The notes below the pieces were generated by a model. It was given only the letters and a program-made list of their open reading frames with translations, was not told the DNA's origin and did no database searches. The position numbers and the translations under genes are program-made. This document shows, in pieces, positions 61,491-64,000 of a stretch of DNA of 64,000 nucleotides. The stretch covers positions 1 to 64,000 of the forward strand of contig JBGSKC010000043.1 of NCBI GenBank assembly GCA_041741415.1, read 5' to 3'. Positions within the stretch are counted from its first letter, which is position 1. Every line of letters starts with the position of its first letter. The DNA is from JANQTF01 sp041741415. Its GTDB lineage: Bacteria; Bacteroidota; Bacteroidia; J057.

Positions 61491-62654
61491 ATGAGCAGCA
61501 ACTACGCCCGGCGCGGGGTTTCAGCAGGCAAGGAGGAGGTCCATGCCGCCATTTCTTACCTCGACAAAGGGCTGTTTCCCAGAGCATTTTGCAAAATCCT
61601 GCCCGACCTCAGCAGCGGTGACCCCGACTGGTGTACCATCATGCACGCCGACGGGGCGGGAACCAAATCGGCCCTGGCCTACCTCTACTGGAAGGAAACC
61701 GGCGACCTCTCCGTGTGGCGCGGCATTGCCCAGGACGCCATCGTGATGAACACCGACGACATGCTCTGCGCCGGAGCCACGGGGCCCTTCGTGTTTTCCA
61801 ACACCATTGGCCGGAACAAATTCTATGTGGGAGGGGAAGTTCTCAGCGAATTGCTCCTCGGCATGGAGGCTTTTTTTGACATGCTCCGCAGCCACGGAAT
61901 CGACGTGACCAACGCCGGAGGAGAAACTGCCGACCTCGGCGACCTCGTCAAAACCCTCGTTCACGACGCCACTGCCTTCGCCCGGCTGCCCCGAAATCAG
62001 GTGATTACAAATGAAGGCATTCGCCCCGGCGACGTTGTCGTGGGCCTCGCTTCCTTCGGCCAAACCACCTACGAAGCAGAATACAACGGCGGCATCGGCT
62101 CCAATGGCCTCACCAACGCCCGCCACGACCTGCTGGCCAATGTCTATGCCGGCAAATATCCCGAAACCTACGACGCCAACATCCCCCGCGAGCTCGTTTA
62201 TGCCGGCAAGCACCTCGTTACTGACATGGTGCCCGGCCTCCCGATTCCGGTGGGGAAGGCCCTGCTCAGCCCGACAAGGACTTATCTCCCGGTGATGAAA
62301 CCCGTGCTCGACCGATACCGCGACCGCATTCACGGCCTGATTCACTGCACAGGCGGCGGGCAGGGGAAGGTGAAAAAATTCATCGACCAGGTGCATGTGG
62401 TGAAAGACAATCTTTTTCCCACGCCTCCGCTTTTCTCCCTGATCCAGGCTTCGTCCGGGGCGGGCTGGGCGGAGATGTACCAGGTGCTCAACATGGGGCA
62501 CCGGCTGGAAGTGTACACCGACGGGGAAACCGCCAAAGCAATCCTCGATATAGCGGGAGAATTTGAGCTGGAAGCAAGGATCGTGGGGCGCTGCCTGCCC
62601 TCCGACCGGCCCCGCGTGACCGTGGAAGCAGAAACAACCGTGGTGTTTGAATAA
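61491..62654 (+). CDS. purM: PurM family protein, probable phosphoribosylformylglycinamidine cyclo-ligase (AIR synthase)
   Basis: A 387-residue PurM-type ATP-dependent enzyme; AIR synthase closes the imidazole ring in purine synthesis. It has YARRGVSAGKEEVHAAI, the HADGAGTKSALAYLYWKE nucleotide/substrate region, the IVMNTDDMLCAGA motif, NAGGETADLGD, and CTGGGQGKVKKF late in the chain. It is longer than E. coli PurM (345), a length I associate with the Bacteroidota form. The start at 61491 matches the family; the frame extends upstream without signals. No other pur gene lies nearby. Confidence 0.85.
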   Translation: MSSNYARRGVSAGKEEVHAAISYLDKGLFPRAFCKILPDLSSGDPDWCTIMHADGAGTKSALAYLYWKETGDLSVWRGIAQDAIVMNTDDMLCAGATGPFVFSNTIGRNKFYVGGEVLSELLLGMEAFFDMLRSHGIDVTNAGGETADLGDLVKTLVHDATAFARLPRNQVITNEGIRPGDVVVGLASFGQTTYEAEYNGGIGSNGLTNARHDLLANVYAGKYPETYDANIPRELVYAGKHLVTDMVPGLPIPVGKALLSPTRTYLPVMKPVLDRYRDRIHGLIHCTGGGQGKVKKFIDQVHVVKDNLFPTPPLFSLIQASSGAGWAEMYQVLNMGHRLEVYTDGETAKAILDIAGEFELEARIVGRCLPSDRPRVTVEAETTVVFE

Positions 62655-62666
62655 CGGCGACCGAAT

Positions 62667-63278
62667 ATGAACACAGCAAGCAAACGCGTGAGGTTCCGGG
62701 CAGGGTTGGTTTGGTTGATGATGATGGCCGGGGGAATCCTGGCGGCGCAGTCGAGCAAGTATCCGGCTGGCTATATCGTCTCCAACCAGGGCGACACCAC
62801 CTGGGGCTATGTGCGGTCGGGGAATGATTTTCGCGACCAGCAGTACATCGTTTTTTACGACGAATACGTTGTCAAAAGCCGCTACACTCCCGAGCGGATT
62901 GCGGCTTTTGGGTACGCCGACCGGCACTATGAAAGCAAGCCCCGGCCCTTCTTGTATGCAGGCCTGCTGGCCGACACCGTGATGTTTCTCCAGCGCCAGA
63001 TCAACGGCCCGGCGAAGCTGTTTCGCTTTTACACCCGGCGCTCGGCCTTTACGCTGCAAGGGGGCCCTGCCTATTTTGATTTGCTGCAAAAGCCCGACGG
63101 CAGGCTCTACGAAGTGAGCTACAACTTCAAATGGAAGCGAATCGCCGACGCGCTGGAAGACTACCCCGAGCTGGCCCGGGCCATCCGCAACGACCTGTTC
63201 AGCCCCGGTCAGATCGGCGAAATCATGGAAGCCTACAACGCCTGGTATATCCAGGAGAGGAAGGGGATGGAGCCGTAG
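62667..63278 (+). CDS. Secreted protein of unknown function
   Basis: A 203-residue protein with a signal peptide (RFRAGLVWLMMMAGGILAAQ) starting 12 bp after purM, so likely co-transcribed. The mature part begins YPAGYIVSNQGDTTWGYVR, an opening (G-Y-I-V-x-x-x-G-D-T-x-x-G-Y-V) seen in many small Bacteroidota secreted proteins of unknown role, followed by a beta-rich region and a helical C-terminus (DALEDYPELARAIRNDL). No enzyme motif is recognised. Confidence 0.75.
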   Translation: MNTASKRVRFRAGLVWLMMMAGGILAAQSSKYPAGYIVSNQGDTTWGYVRSGNDFRDQQYIVFYDEYVVKSRYTPERIAAFGYADRHYESKPRPFLYAGLLADTVMFLQRQINGPAKLFRFYTRRSAFTLQGGPAYFDLLQKPDGRLYEVSYNFKWKRIADALEDYPELARAIRNDLFSPGQIGEIMEAYNAWYIQERKGMEP

Positions 63279-63421
63279 GGGGAAAATATTAGCTACTAAG
63301 CAAAGCACCAACACGCCTGCTTACGCTCTCAAACGCTATTTCCCTCCCCTCACCCCGTCGGCAGCCTACGGCCAGCTCCGGCATTTTTGCTAGCTTTTGG
63401 CTTCACCAAAGCCAATTATCC

Positions 63422-64000
63422 ATGTCCTACTCGCGCCGATCCTTCCTGCAGGGAGCTGCCGCCCTCGCCGGGGCCAGCCTCCTGCCCTTCGATGCTTTTG
63501 CTTCCAGCCTCGTTTCCCCCAACGAAAAAGTCCTCGTGGGCCTCATCGGCTGCAAAGGCATGGGATGGTCCAACCTCCGCGCTCACCTCACCACCCTCCC
63601 GCAGGTGGAATGTGTGGCCCTCGCCGATGTGGACCAGTCTGTGCTCGACGAGCGCGCCGCCAACGTGAAGGAACTCCGCGGCACCGCGCCCAAAACCTTC
63701 AAAGACTACCGCAAGCTCCTGGAAATGAAGGAGATCGACGCGGTCATCATCGGCACGCCCGACCACTGGCACTGCCTCATTGCCATCCATGCCCTCGAAG
63801 CCGGGAAGCATGTTTATGTCGAAAAACCCCTCGCCAATACAATCGAGGAGTGCAACCTCATGCTCGCCGCGGCCAAGCGCTACGGCAAAGTGGTTCAGGT
63901 AGGCCAGTGGCAGCGAAGCGGTGCCCACTACCAGCAGGCATACGATTTTCTCCGGAGCGGACAGCTCGGCAATGTGCGCCTCGTGAAATGCTGGGCCTAC
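63422..64000 (+). CDS. Gfo/Idh/MocA-family oxidoreductase with Tat signal (3' partial)
   Basis: The reading frame starts at ATG 63422 and is open to the right edge (193 codons seen). The N-terminus MSYSRRSFLQGAAALAGASLLPF is a twin-arginine signal (SRRSFLQ), so the folded enzyme goes to the periplasm. The NAD-binding Gfo/Idh/MocA domain follows, with VLVGLIGCKGMGWSNL, CVALADVD, AVIIGTPDHWH and the EKPLA motif carrying the catalytic-region lysine. Tat-exported members are common in Bacteroidota and Planctomycetes glycan breakdown; the sugar substrate is unknown. The catalytic C-terminal domain is outside the window. Confidence 0.92.
   Translation, partial: MSYSRRSFLQGAAALAGASLLPFDAFASSLVSPNEKVLVGLIGCKGMGWSNLRAHLTTLPQVECVALADVDQSVLDERAANVKELRGTAPKTFKDYRKLLEMKEIDAVIIGTPDHWHCLIAIHALEAGKHVYVEKPLANTIEECNLMLAAAKRYGKVVQVGQWQRSGAHYQQAYDFLRSGQLGNVRLVKCWAY

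Noticed and set aside
61521..63314. A 597-codon open frame on the minus strand across purM and the next gene
   Set aside because: It runs antisense to two genes with clear family motifs or a signal peptide and shows no domain of its own.

Overview
The window looks like a chromosomal segment of a fairly GC-rich Bacteroidota bacterium, probably near Saprospiria/Lewinella-type lineages (the exact lineage is inference). The evidence is the type IX secretion system (T9SS) outer-membrane genes porU and porV, at least five large secreted proteins with PKD/Ig-like repeats and T9SS C-terminal sorting domains, TAnnTTTG-type promoter boxes, SUS-free but lipoprotein-rich surface biology, and single-chain glycine dehydrogenase. 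No rRNA, tRNA, CRISPR array or phage module was recognised.

Layout. 0-13.1 kb: the 3' part of a giant type-B T9SS cargo with tandem Ig-like and PKD domains, a lipoprotein, and a 1838-residue M43 metalloprotease with Ig-like repeats. 13.6-18.3 kb: a lipoprotein, gcvP (glycine cleavage) and pcm (isoaspartyl repair). 18.4-22.2 kb: an accessory island with a toxin-antitoxin pair whose PIN toxin carries two frameshifts and which is bracketed by two identical 35-bp palindromes, then a caspase-FGE fusion whose C-terminus looks like the variable region of a diversity-generating retroelement target, then an AbiEii-type toxin with a DUF6922-like partner. 22.5-31.6 kb: a subtilase, a TPR protein, gyrA, a UbiA-family prenyltransferase and a 3-hydroxyacyl-CoA dehydrogenase. 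31.7-40.7 kb: three tandem paralogous T9SS-exported subtilases. 40.8-50.5 kb: a TPR / pseudouridine synthase / flippase operon, a TPR histidine kinase with LuxR-type response regulator, a barrel-like protein, a tandem universal stress protein, a DUF1761 protein and an M50 metalloprotease. 50.8-54.5 kb: an AT-richer AraC-to-SDR operon that looks acquired. 54.7-64 kb: a small secreted coiled-coil protein, a 34-residue membrane peptide, porU, porV, aroE, a PurM family protein, an unknown secreted protein and the start of a Tat-exported Gfo/Idh/MocA oxidoreductase.

How parts fit: PorU and PorV form the cell-surface attachment complex that removes the sorting domain of T9SS cargo, and the window also encodes its probable clients (type-B repeat protein, M43 protease, three subtilases). 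Notable non-genic structure includes a ~116-bp duplication of the universal-stress-protein tail plus its terminator with compensatory changes in the stem, a heptad-rich repeat/inverted repeat between porU and porV, and several clear intrinsic terminators.
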